From contig JANVFP010000003.1 of assembly GCA_027919835.1 (NCBI GenBank), positions 1,736,001-1,800,000 on the forward strand: a DNA stretch of 64,000 bases. The letters are read 5' to 3'. The translations under genes were made by a program, and so were the position numbers. The notes beneath the pieces are model-generated. The model did not search any database, had not been told where the DNA came from, and saw nothing but the letters and a program-made list of their open reading frames with translations. Positions 42,552 through 53,072 of this stretch are shown here, piece after piece; the first letter of the stretch is position 1, and each line of letters opens with the position of its first letter. This DNA is from Lentinula raphanica (Eukaryota; Basidiomycota; Agaricomycetes; Agaricales; Omphalotaceae).

Positions 42552-45500
42552 TCACGATTGTCCTAGGAGGCTGTTGAGTGCCCTTGGTACGTCGTATGCA
42601 TATTTTTCCAGTGCCGCGACTGCTTGGGAACGACTGAAACCCATGGCAGTCAGTTGTTTTACGGCTTCTACGTCGTCGTCAACGGCCGGAGACCTTGTCC
42701 CTTCTGGTTCCTCGGTGGGAGGAGTCAGGAATTGTGACGGAGGTGGCGGAGGTACTGCATCCTGCTTTTTCTTTTCCCGAAAGGCAATCGAATCTGTAAA
42801 GGTTCGAATGAGTGCGTGAATATGAGAGCAATTGAGATGAGCTTACGCTGAGTTTAGAATGCCGCGGTGGTGGCATTTTCTCTTTCTCATGTCCATCCTT
42901 AGAGGACGAGGCTGTCGAAGGTCTGGGTTTAGGAGAGCCAGTACGAAGCGGAGGTGATCGCTGACGGGGTGGCGGCGAAGTTGGCCTGTTGATACTTGAA
43001 TGCGAAGGGGACGTGTTGGCAGCAGCTGGGAATGGTTTCTGGGTAGGAGATCCAGGGGTTTTGGATGTAGGGACCGGCACAGGTGATGGGACTGGTATCG
43101 GAGCTGGAGCCGGAGGACTAGAAGTAGGTTTGTTGAGTTGTAATGCCGGACTGGAATCAAATCCAGCAAAAACTTCATCAAAACTGGGTCCGGCATTCAC
43201 AGATGGGGCTGCAGCAGGAGCTGCATCAGTCGGTGGAGAAGATGATGCAACTACATTTGGCAAGAAACTTGAGATGGGCCGTGCTGTAGGAGCTGCAGAT
43301 GTCGTTGTCGCATTGGAGGGTGGTGTAACAAATAAGCTCTCAAACCCGTCCGATTCACTCGCCTTTGCGGGCGAAGCTCCGTTGACCGAAGGAGGGGGGA
43401 AAGCGATCAAAGTATCTGCTTTCTTAGCAGATCCAAAGTCAAAGGTATCATCAAAGGCATTGTCGAATGTGAATTGAGAAGTAGCTTTGGAATTGTCGTT
43501 CGTAATTTTACCCATAGCTTCGTCGAACGCGTTGACGCCTGCCTCTTGAGGGGAGGCAACCTGAGAGGCTGGGTGGTCGAAAGGAGAATTACCCTCAGCT
43601 GTAGCTCCAAAAGGTACACCAAATGCGTCTTTACCCTCAGCAGGGGCGATTTGACCGTTTGATGAAGGTGCACCAAATATATCATCGAACGAGGCTGTTG
43701 CAGCTTGACCATTAGTTGCTGGGGCGATGGCCGCCTTGGATTCAGAATCGGAGACGTCTGTTTTGGCCTTCAGAGTTGCCAGAGGGACTTCATCTTCTTC
43801 GTCACTGCTATCCGACTCATCAACATCCATTTCCTTCAACGGCGCCTCGAGGTCGGTTGCATGAGCATTATCTGAGGTTTCGTCCAAGTGTCCAGGCATA
43901 TGACTAGGTGTCGTAGGTGTCTCCACAGTAGCAGAAGAAGGGACGGAGGACGATGCTTCTGTAGTGTCGAGATCGGGGAATTTGGAGATCAACAGTTCGT
44001 CGGTGGATTTACGTATCGGACTGGCTACACCGTCAGCAGTGGATGGCGGTGTGGTAAATTCCTCTGTATGAGCAGTTGTAGGTGTACTTGGGCTGTCTCC
44101 GAAAGCATCCAGAGAGGCGGGAGTGGGTTTAGGTGTTCCAACAATTTCCTCCTGAGAGGCAGGAGCAGGAGTTGTTGCTTCAGCACTTGGGACAGGAGCT
44201 TCAGCGGGAGCATCGAATGCTTGCGCGAATCCGAACGGATCGTCAAGAGAAGCTGCGTTCGTCAGTTCTGAATTGCCGTTAGGTACCGTGGGACTAGGGA
44301 CGGCGACATTGTTGAAGGGAAAGAAAGGCGATTGAGAACGAGGAGTGGAAGGGTCGGACTTTGCAAGTCGCTCGAATGGGTTGTTGCTCTTAGAGCTGGC
44401 AGGTGATCCAATCTCAGGAGTGGCTGGCAATACATGAGCAGCAGCGAATGTCAGAGAGTCATCAGATGTGGTACGTCCTGGATGAGTGAATCCAACTGCT
44501 GTGGCTTCAGCAGCAGGAGCAGCCGCAGCGGACGGGGCAGTAGGTATCGATTTGTTACTTTCTCGAGCTCTGCCTCCACTTCTTCCTTCTCTTGAGTGAC
44601 GGCAGCGGCAGCGGCTTGAGCTTCTGCAAGCTCCTTTTGAACTTTGGTTCGTTCTGCTTCCTTTGAGCTGAGTTGTTTCTTAGCAATAGCTAGGAGACCC
44701 TTCTGCTGTTTAGCTTCCTTCTTTGCCTTCTCGATTTCGACCTTCAACGCCTCGATTTGATGATTGGCCTCAAAAGCCTTTCGGTTAAGATCTCTGACTT
44801 CCTCCTTGTCCCTCAAGAACGATCCTTCAATTTCGGCCTTTTCGACACGCATCGCGCTTAAGTCGCTTTCGGCAGTGATCAGTTCCGTCCTTGTCTTCTC
44901 GATCTCAGTGGTCTGTGAAGCAAATCGTTCTCGCAGTGTTTCCAGAAGTTTGGTTTCCGTTTCGTAGGCGGCTTTGGCCGAGGATAATTGAGTTTGAAGA
45001 GCAGAAAGCTGGGCAGCTTGATTAGCAAGTGCTTGTTCTACGCTGACTCGCTCGTTCTTCGTGGTGGCAAGAGACTTGTTGGTCGAGTTGAGTTGATTCT
45101 GGGTGTTACCGATCTCAGCGGATTGATCTTCAAGAGGATGACTTGCTGCGATATGCTCCTCATCATCACTCAGGAGATCTTTCGACGCTGTTCGAATGAT
45201 CAAAATGCGGTTGCTCTACAGCTTCAATCAGGTCTTACCTGAAGATGCAAAGGGATCCTGCGATAGAGAAGGCGAAGCATACATCGAAGGGGATGCAAAA
45301 TTGGATGGAGAGACGAAAGCTGAGGACGACTGCGATTGTGGTTGGGATCCTGTGGGTTGCATGGGGACATTGAACGGCCCGGCAGTGGCAGCTGCAGATG
45401 AAGGCGGAGTTTCATCGAACGAGAACAGATCCTTTTGTGGCTCTGGAGCTGGGGCATGTTGCATCTGTTGATTGATGGGACTGAAAGGTGATGCAGCGAT

Positions 45501-46933
45501 GGAACCAGTTCCTTGTTGACGCATAGAAGGGGGGACTAAGGAAGGGGGAAGAACTGGGGGAATCTCTCCTCCTGCGAGTTTCTTCTGAATGAGATGCATA
45601 GCAACAGCAAAGCCATCTCGAGTGAGACGACCATCATTGTTGAGGTCCGCGAGGTCCCTGGATATATGTTAAGCATTCTGTTGAGCTGTGATACGATGTC
45701 AACTTACCAAACTTGAGCGAGAACGTCTCCGGGCAACTTCGACTCAAGCATGAATGGTACAGCGACTTCCCCTTCAATATAACCGACTTTTGCTGTATCC
45801 AGAGTATCAAAATAGCTGTCGGACGAAGCTTTTTCGGCGGATGTCACGTCCCAGTGAGGTTGATTGCCAAAAGCGCTACTTCCGATAGCGGATGGGTTGG
45901 TCGTTTTGCGCGCGGGTATTGAGGGAGCAGCCAATGGTCGTTTTTGCATAGCATTGCCCGTTCCCTGAGGTTGAAGCATCTGACCGGTATACTGAGGCTG
46001 AATATAACTTCTGTTTTGGGGAAACGAAGTCTGGTTGGCGCTGGGACTATATGAGCTGCTAGCACCAGTAGTATGCGTTCTAACGCTCGGAGGGGCACCA
46101 CCCGAGGCTTGTTGATACAATCCTGGTGGAAGGGACGTGGTATCACGGGAATTTGACCAGCCATTACGCCTTGGATGAAATACATCCCGATGGCGAAGTC
46201 TGTGGAATCGAGGGCACCGCGGTCCTGCGTATCTGCAAGATTCCTGTGTATTGGAAGAGGTCAGGGCATTTCGGAAGATGTTTGAAGGAACAGAGACGAG
46301 ACTGAACCATATCTGGAGTAGTTTGTCATTTGAAAGCTTGGATTTGACGAATATGTCTCTAGCTTTCTCGCCTGTTTGTACCCTTCAGTCACTATGCAGA
46401 GCAACGATGATAGCACTGACCGCTGAGCAAACCATCTCTCGGTTCTGCATGCATGAACATGGCAAGAAATTTGGTTCTATCTTGCGCAGTAAATGGAGGT
46501 AGACTTGGGACTGGTGGAGGTGATTTCGGAATTGACATCCCAGTGGAGTGTGTGGCAACGAATGAGATTCCTTCAATCGTAGCGAGTGGACCGGCTGAAT
46601 TTACGCAAGAGTTTTATTAAGATGACCTTCTTTTAAACTAACAAGAAACTCACGTTTCGAGATTAGGTCGGTGCTGATCTTCTCTCCTTTCTGCGCCCAA
46701 CCAATGAGTCTCATAGCTATAGAGACACCTTTCCTCGAAAGCCATCCTTTATTCTCCTCGTCAGTAATGCTCCAAATCTCTCCGAGAATGGTAGGGTGTA
46801 ATTTGGCACCACCGAAAACGCGGACAGCAACGTCACCGGTGATAATACCGAGCTTCTGGGTATCGTATTGGTTGAAAATCTGATTAACGAGCGAGAGCTC
46901 TGCCTGGGTAGGCGAGAAGCTAGTAGAGGACAT
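42552..46933 (-). CDS. EDE1: EH-domain endocytic scaffold (Ede1/Eps15 type)
   Basis: Early-arriving scaffold of clathrin-mediated endocytosis. Three EH domains at the N-terminus: EH1 ([20 protein letters not shown]...[10 protein letters not shown]), EH2 ([17 protein letters not shown]...[12 protein letters not shown]) and EH3 ([20 protein letters not shown]...[12 protein letters not shown]). Next comes a coiled coil (about 45170-44570, [20 protein letters not shown]), then a long disordered Pro/Ser/Asp-rich region with DPFG, NPF and DDIFG-type motifs. A C-terminal UBA domain ([20 protein letters not shown]) binds ubiquitinated cargo. Start ATG at 46933; stop at 42552-42554. Several introns between the EH domains. 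Two places fail to stay in frame: around 44555, between coil and linker, and around 42772, just before the UBA. See findings. Confidence 0.82.
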
Positions 46934-48334
46934 TGTGAGAGACGTAGAAGTCAAGGATCTTTTGGCGAGTGTATTCTGAAGTAGTACGCATCAATTTTCT
47001 CACACGGCTTCGGCGCTCCAGCCCACCTTTTCGGCACGGTGCCGGTCCATCGTGATTCGAGAAGTCCGCAGTTTTGCCGATTCATGCCGAGCGTCACTAA
47101 GGCGCTAAGGTGTTGGGTCTTTCAACTTCAAGTTGAGCTTGAGTTCACGATAAGTACTTGCACCTCAGTACATCTCTCTAGCAAGCAGACAAGCGCCTGT
47201 ATTGACCTCACAAAGAATACTCCTGACTCGAGATAGACTATTGATACAAACGGGCGCCAGGATCGAGTATAACAGAAGTCAACACCGGTCAAAATACAAA
47301 GGCTCAGAAGGTATTAAGCAAGTCCACGGGTGACGGCGCAAATATCGTCCAACTTCATGCTCGTTGTTCTCGGTTTCGAGCGCGGCGTTCTAACAGGACA
47401 TAATTCCAAATTTTCATTCGTCAGCTTTCGTCAGCAATAGGCTCTTACGGAGGTTGAAGTTCTTCCTTTGCCTCCTCAGGCCTCAGACCTGTTGGTTTGC
47501 TGATATATACGCCAGACATTCCCTCAAAACATGTACCATCCTCTATCAGATCTCATCACCTTCAACTGCATAGCTTGCAGTAGATACTAGGCGGATCCAT
47601 TTCATGATGTGGGACTTGCTTTATCGATCCATGAAACACATCGTCCTCATCTTCCTTCGTAGAAGAGCGCAGGATTGTGGGAGACGAGATTCTCCGATTC
47701 AAATTTCTTTGTGAGCAGCAAGGTGGCCTCACATTGGGCGATAAGTTTATGCCCACCCTTTTGAAAACTGAGTGAGCAGAGACATATCTTTTCTGTTCAT
47801 CCGAATGCCACCAAAACCCAAAAACCTGTTCATTATAATTGATCGGCATCATACAGCCTTGAGAAGGCTTCAGATCGAAGCTTGAGCACTGTTAAGCAGG
47901 AAAGCAAGTGAGGGGAAAATGTATACAACCAGATATCAGCGATCATCAGCAGCTGTTCGAAAGAAGTTGAAAGATGATAGGCCTTGCGATGTTAATCGCT
48001 CCTTGGAAGAATAATCAGAGTTGACTGAGAGATCTTGGAACATTGAGAACAGAATTGAAATTCATGATTTGGGTCTCTTCATCAGTTACAGTTTCAACCA
48101 AGGTTCAACTGAATCTTCGTGGCCATGGTGGCTTGATGAGAGTAGAGAGTGGCACATCATGATCAGGCGCCGGTTCCGACCTCCGATATCACAGGCGCAC
48201 GTGACTATTTCAACCACGCGTGCCTGTCAAAACTCAGACTCTCCTTCATCTTCACCTTTCACCACCACCAGGACCTTTTTCTTCTCCCCTCAACTCATCT
48301 TGTAACACCAACTCGCCTTGATTAGCTTTCTGAA
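46934..48334. other. Intergenic between divergent genes
   Basis: 1.4 kb between EDE1 (minus) and the E2 gene (plus). Short frames only, on both strands, without domains or convincing splice sites. The right end is pyrimidine-rich (TCTCCTTCATCTTCACCTTTC near 48239), as in many fungal core promoters. Confidence 0.4.
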
Positions 48335-49334
48335 ATGGAGCAAGTAACTTCTTCCCTCGCACCATCTCGCGCCACAACTCTCAACAAATCGGGTCCTGCT
48401 TCTTCTTCGCAATCCGGTGCAGGCAGTGTTACTAAACGGTGAATATCAATACGCTCTGGGTGATGAAGGTAAACGCTTGATAGCTGAGACGCTGCTTACT
48501 CTAGGCTGGGTAATGAACTTATGACTTTGATGGTATGACGGTCTACTGTGCGAGTGCAAAGTGATTCCAGTGGCTTATTGCATTCTGTAGATGTCGTCTT
48601 CCCCTGGGATTGTCAGTTGGCTCTTCTTTGAAGTGACTCTATCCTGACTTTGTGTTGATCACAGTCGGCTTTCCCGAAAACCGACTCGAACTTATTCGAT
48701 TGGATTGGCACAATAGAAGGTGCACCGGGAACGGTAACTGCCTTGTACTTTAGCTCAAAAGCCTAGAACTGATCCCTTTTTACAAGGTGTATGCTGGGTT
48801 ATCTTTTAGGATATCCATCCACTTCCCGTCAAATTACCCCTACGTCGCACCGATTATACAATTCGAGACACCTTGCTACCACCCTAATGTCGATCTCAAG
48901 ACCGGCACGATTTGTCTAGACATCTTGAAGGTTCGCGTCTAATTGGTCGTTATTCGGACCGCACATCGTAAACTGTGGCGCGCTAAACTCTATGCCATCC
49001 GATAATCCAGGACAAGTGGTCTGCTGTTTATAGTGTGCAGACGATCTTAATCTCCCTTCAGTCTTTACTCGGTGGTGCGTTATATCCGATCTTGCTAGAA
49101 GATGATGTCAATCCCAAGTTTGTCATTCTCAGAGCCCAATAACGAGTCCCCACTCAATAATGATGCTGCCACTCTATGGGACAATCAAGAAGGTCAGACT
49201 TCTCGCCACAGTGTCATTCCGAGCACCATTCTTGGTGCTACAGATCCCGAGCTAAACTGATGTCTTCCCTTTCTCATATAGCCTTCAAAGTTCAGCTATT
49301 GCGACATTACAGACCACTCAAAGACGATGCATAG
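48335..49334 (+). CDS. Ubiquitin-conjugating enzyme E2, UBE2C/Ubc11 type
   Basis: E2 that works with the anaphase-promoting complex to ubiquitinate mitotic cyclins. Eight or so very short exons. The N-terminal extension [20 protein letters not shown] is Ser/Thr-rich, as in UBE2C. Core blocks: [69 protein letters not shown] (catalytic Cys in the CLDIL motif), [20 protein letters not shown] and [17 protein letters not shown], all characteristic of the E2-C branch rather than UBE2D. Ends HYRPLKDDA at 49334. The start and all conserved positions are present. Confidence 0.88.
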
Positions 49335-49870
49335 GATTGTAATGATCATCATATATGGTTCTGTCTTCGGAAATCCTTTCTCATGTTGATAAAAATTCTG
49401 CTGCATTGTGTACAGTCTCTGTAGCTCCTTGTCCTATACTCTCATATGCTGTTGAACGATGTACGACGTACGTGTTGCAACTTTCGCGAGTGTCGAATAA
49501 TTGCCACAAATCATCTGAGGGTCCTGTGAGGGCCACACCTAAAAATGATGGTTATTATTGCCTTGTTCACTTGACAACTGACAACGAACAATCGAGTGCC
49601 TCGCTATAATAAAAATTGCGGACTACATATAGCTGTACCTTCTTTGCTTTCCTCCATAGTGGTTCTGGTAACCTAGGCGCTTTCAACAACTTCTGTAGCC
49701 CCGGACTTGAAGCTGTTTTGATTTCTGGTCAGTCTTTGTACATGCGCGGCTCGTCAACTGCTGATGGCATGCAGTTTGTTTCAAAGGCACACTGCAACTT
49801 CAAGCAGAGTCCACCTGCAGACCCTTGTTCCAATTCGAATCACTCTTTTCATTCTGTCTGTCCTTTGAAT
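49335..49870. other. Intergenic
   Basis: 3' flank of the E2 gene and promoter of the small gene at 49871. An open frame runs into that gene from 49616, but its sequence upstream of the MPGRRGPP start is not protein-like. Nothing else supported. Confidence 0.4.
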
Positions 49871-50295
49871 ATGCCCGGCCGACGCGGTCCTCCAAGTCCT
49901 TTACGCCTTGCACAAGGCCCTACGCCACCTCGAAGGTGTGTGTGATTTATTTGGTGATTTCAAGGTGATTGATCAGAGTGCAAAATTCCCGAAATTGCAG
50001 TGCTCCGAAACACACCATGCCATCTGTTCCGAGGCCAACATTCTGTCCACCTATGATTGTTAGCCGTGGATCCAGCGGTCGGCCAAGAGCGTCCGCGTTA
50101 GAGGTAGAGATTGTGATGGAGGAGATGATCAAAAGCGCTTCGTTGAGCCCGTTGACTGCGGGTGGTTTAGGAGGAAACTCAGAGGGTGGTAGTACGTTAA
50201 AGATGAGGGGACCCTGGGATCATTCAGCATCTATAATACTACCTATCTCAGTAGGAGAATTACTGGCACCGTTGAAGGCAGCTATAGTAGTGTAG
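49871..50295 (+). CDS. Small basic protein of unknown function (119 aa)
   Basis: Two exons, 49871-49935 and 50001-50295, joined across a clean 65-nt intron (GTGTGT...TTGCAG). They sum to 360 nt in frame. The N-terminus MPGRRGPPSPLRLAQGPTPP is basic and Pro-rich. The middle part PSVPRPTFCPPMIVSRGSSG has possible phosphosites. It is followed by an acidic amphipathic segment (ALEVEIVMEEMIKSASL), a Gly-rich loop and a hydrophobic end (LPISVGELLAPLKAAIVV). No signal peptide. Not recognised as any family. The frame and intron agreement is the main evidence. Confidence 0.45.
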
Positions 50296-50473
50296 ATTAC
50301 ATAAGCAAACTGTTTTCCCTTGTTTCCCGTTTGTAAAGAAGAAATCATCAGAGGACCTGTTTTTCAATCAGTTCTCTCTGCCCAATTTTCTTTTTTGCCT
50401 TTCTCCTCCCCTCATCGTTCTTCTTGCTATCTTCACGAGCACATCTTTCAAACTCATCTGTCAAGACCCCATA

Positions 50474-52241
50474 ATGACCAGTTCTCCGCCAGATATATCT
50501 TCTCTGTCGCTTTCCAACCAGCAGCAACGTCTTCACGACTCTTATGAATTTGAAGGCTCCGGCGGCAACCGTCCTCAGTATCATTTTGCTACCTCTCCCG
50601 GTCTTCCTATCCAATCTCAGTATAATCCTCTGACTACTGGCCAGTCTCCTTTGAAGAAACCCGTCAGAGGTGGTCTTCCTTCTGTATGCTTTTTTTTTCT
50701 TCTCTTCTCTTCAGTCTCTCACTCTAATCCTTCCTCTCAGCAATGGCTCGATAATACCTCTGATAGTCGCTCACTCTCGCCACAAAACAACTCGGACTTT
50801 TCTTCCGCTGGCGGTTCACCCCCTATGAGCCATCTAAGCCCACCACCTATAGCACCTACTACGCCTAGTCAGAATCCTGATGACGAAATAATTCCTACAG
50901 CTATCGTTATCAAAAATATACCGTTCAATGTCAAGCGTGAAACTCTGCTTGATATAATCGTAAGTCGTCTCTTCTCAATATCTTTCCTTATGTTCATCTT
51001 CTTCAAGGCGTCGTTGTCTATTCCTACTCCTTATGCTTTCAACTACCATCTCGACCAACAAGGCGCTTTCCGTGGCCTTGCGTTCGCCAACTTCCGTCAG
51101 GCTGCAGATGCAGATGCCGTCGTCGCCGCTCTCAATGGCTTCGACGTTCAGGGTCGCAAGCTACGCGTAGAGTACAAGAAAGTTCTCCAGGCAAGCGAGA
51201 AGGAACGGATCGAGAGAGAAAAAGCTCTTCGTCGCATGCGATCCATGCAACTCGAGAAGGAACAGATCACTCCTGGATACGAGGACTATGGCAACGTCTT
51301 GTCCTCCGCTGCCTTTTCTCCCCAACGATCGTTCTCCTCCAGCTCCTACCAACAGCAGCAATCTCAGTACTCACCTCCACATATCTCCAACATGCCTTCA
51401 CCGTTCAGCTTGGCTTCAGCGCCAGCTGCCCCGCAGTCGTTCCCACCTGCTCCTTCTTCGGACAAGGGTTCGTCGAATGAATTAGATCTGAATGATCCGT
51501 CGACGTTGGAGATCTATTCTCGGATTCTGTTGTTCAAGGACGACCGCATGCGCGACGAGCTGGCGTTCTCTAGAATGTTATCACCCAAGCAGCGTCGTGT
51601 CGTGCATCTCATTGCGCAGAAGCTTGGAGTCTACCACTATTCTGTGGGTGAAGGTGACGAGAGATATGCTGTCGTCACTCGTATCGATCCTCAAAGGGTG
51701 TGTCCCTCCCGATGTTCTTCGATCTTTTTTTTCTGATAAGTGTTTACTCACATAGCAACAGGCTCAACGTGTCCCTACTCTCTCTCGAGCACCCTCTGCC
51801 TATCTGACTCCCACGGGATCTACCATATCAGCCGCTCCCGGATCGTTGCGCATGAAGAAGTCCATGCCGGATTTGAAAACCCTACACTCCCAGGCTCCTC
51901 GTCTCACTACCCGGGCCTCCAACGGAAACATTCGCGAAGGATACGCCACTATTGCCTCTCCCTCTCGACGCGCCAGTGGCTTTGGCTCGCTCTTCGCGAA
52001 CGGAGGTGCCTTCGGCAACTCGGGCGTCCCACCAGTCCCCAATCTTCCTACTGGTCTTCAGTCAGCTGGGAGTATGAATCCATCGAGCGGTAACGGTCAC
52101 GAGAGTCCCGGAGGCGTCGTCAGGCAACCTCGAGGTCCTGGTGTGGGTGGATTTGCTCGGAGGGATAGTAGAGTTGGGGCTAGCGAGGGTCAACCTAGAG
52201 GTGTGCTCGATGCCAGAACTTATGAACCTCTCGAGATCTGA
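50474..52241 (+). CDS. RRM and R3H domain RNA-binding protein (Pin4/Cip1-like)
   Basis: Post-transcriptional regulator with one RNA recognition motif and one R3H domain, the arrangement of yeast Pin4 and fission yeast Cip1/Cip2, which influence mRNA stability and the stress or cell-cycle response. Disordered N-terminus; RRM from TAIVIKNIPFNVKRETLLDI (RNP2-like IVIKNIPF) through FRGLAFANFRQAADADAVVA (RNP1-like RGLAFANF) to GRKLRVEYKK; then a Lys/Arg/Glu helix; R3H from FKDDRMRDELAFSRMLSPKQ to RRVVHLIAQKLGVYHYS. The C-terminal third is Ser/Gly/Pro-rich. Three introns (near 50683-50741, 50960-51014 and 51699-51761). Ends RTYEPLEI at 52241. Confidence 0.82.
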
Positions 52242-53072
52242 TGTTGTTTTCCCCCCTCTCTCCGTCGGTTGTAGTCCGCTCGGATAGTCTACAGGGGGAT
52301 GATGGCCGAGGATTTTGAAGGTGACTTTCTCCGAATCTCCGGTGTAAGGAAGTATTATCTTTCCTCATCCAACCTTCCCCGGATGGCCTCTATGTTCTCT
52401 GTTCTTCAAAGAGGCATTCTTGTATAATTGCATTGGTCAGTGTTTGATCAGAACTGTTTCCAATCCCTTCATGATTACTCTCTTTTCCAACAACCTGGTA
52501 CATCTCCTCCCACCCACAAACCTCACTTCACAGTTATGTTCTTTTTCTCAAGATGCCGATATCAATAGTATTTGTTAACGTTCACTCTGGCGGAATTCCT
52601 TCTTCTATTTCTCTATAGGCACTTCTTTTTTCTGACTTGCTTTTGTCTTTTTTGTGATATCGTATCATCAAATCCCTTCTGATTTCCCGTAAATCTATGT
52701 TGATTGCTCATTATCCTGTTGCGGTTTCATGATACATAAAAGAAATTTGTGGTTTTTCCTTTCTCTTACATCTTTCTCCCCGATGTTCTGTATTTATCGC
52801 AGAAAAATTTTGTGCATATGGTACATAATCTTGTAAAACAATCATAGAACATCTACATATTACTTTACTTCGAGCACAATGCATATATATTTTTCTGGGA
52901 TTTTGTTCGAGGTAGCGGCTGGTAGCGGTGGGTGACTAGTGGGGTAGTCTGTGATCCCTGGCCGCAGTGGACGTGACTTACTCAAAGGGTTAGAGCTGAG
53001 TTCTTCTATTATGAACTTCTTCATTCCACGAAACACGACCGTATACTTTCATAGAAGTAGTTGCATAGAATA
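52242..53072. other. Intergenic, T-rich 3' flank between convergent genes
   Basis: Long T- and CT-rich stretch (52490-52860) that probably includes the long 3' UTR of the RRM-R3H gene. No open frame with support. Confidence 0.45.

Noticed and set aside
43474..44271. Plus-strand open frames across EDE1
   Set aside because: They are shadows of the low-complexity, Ser/Pro/Ala-rich coding strand of EDE1.
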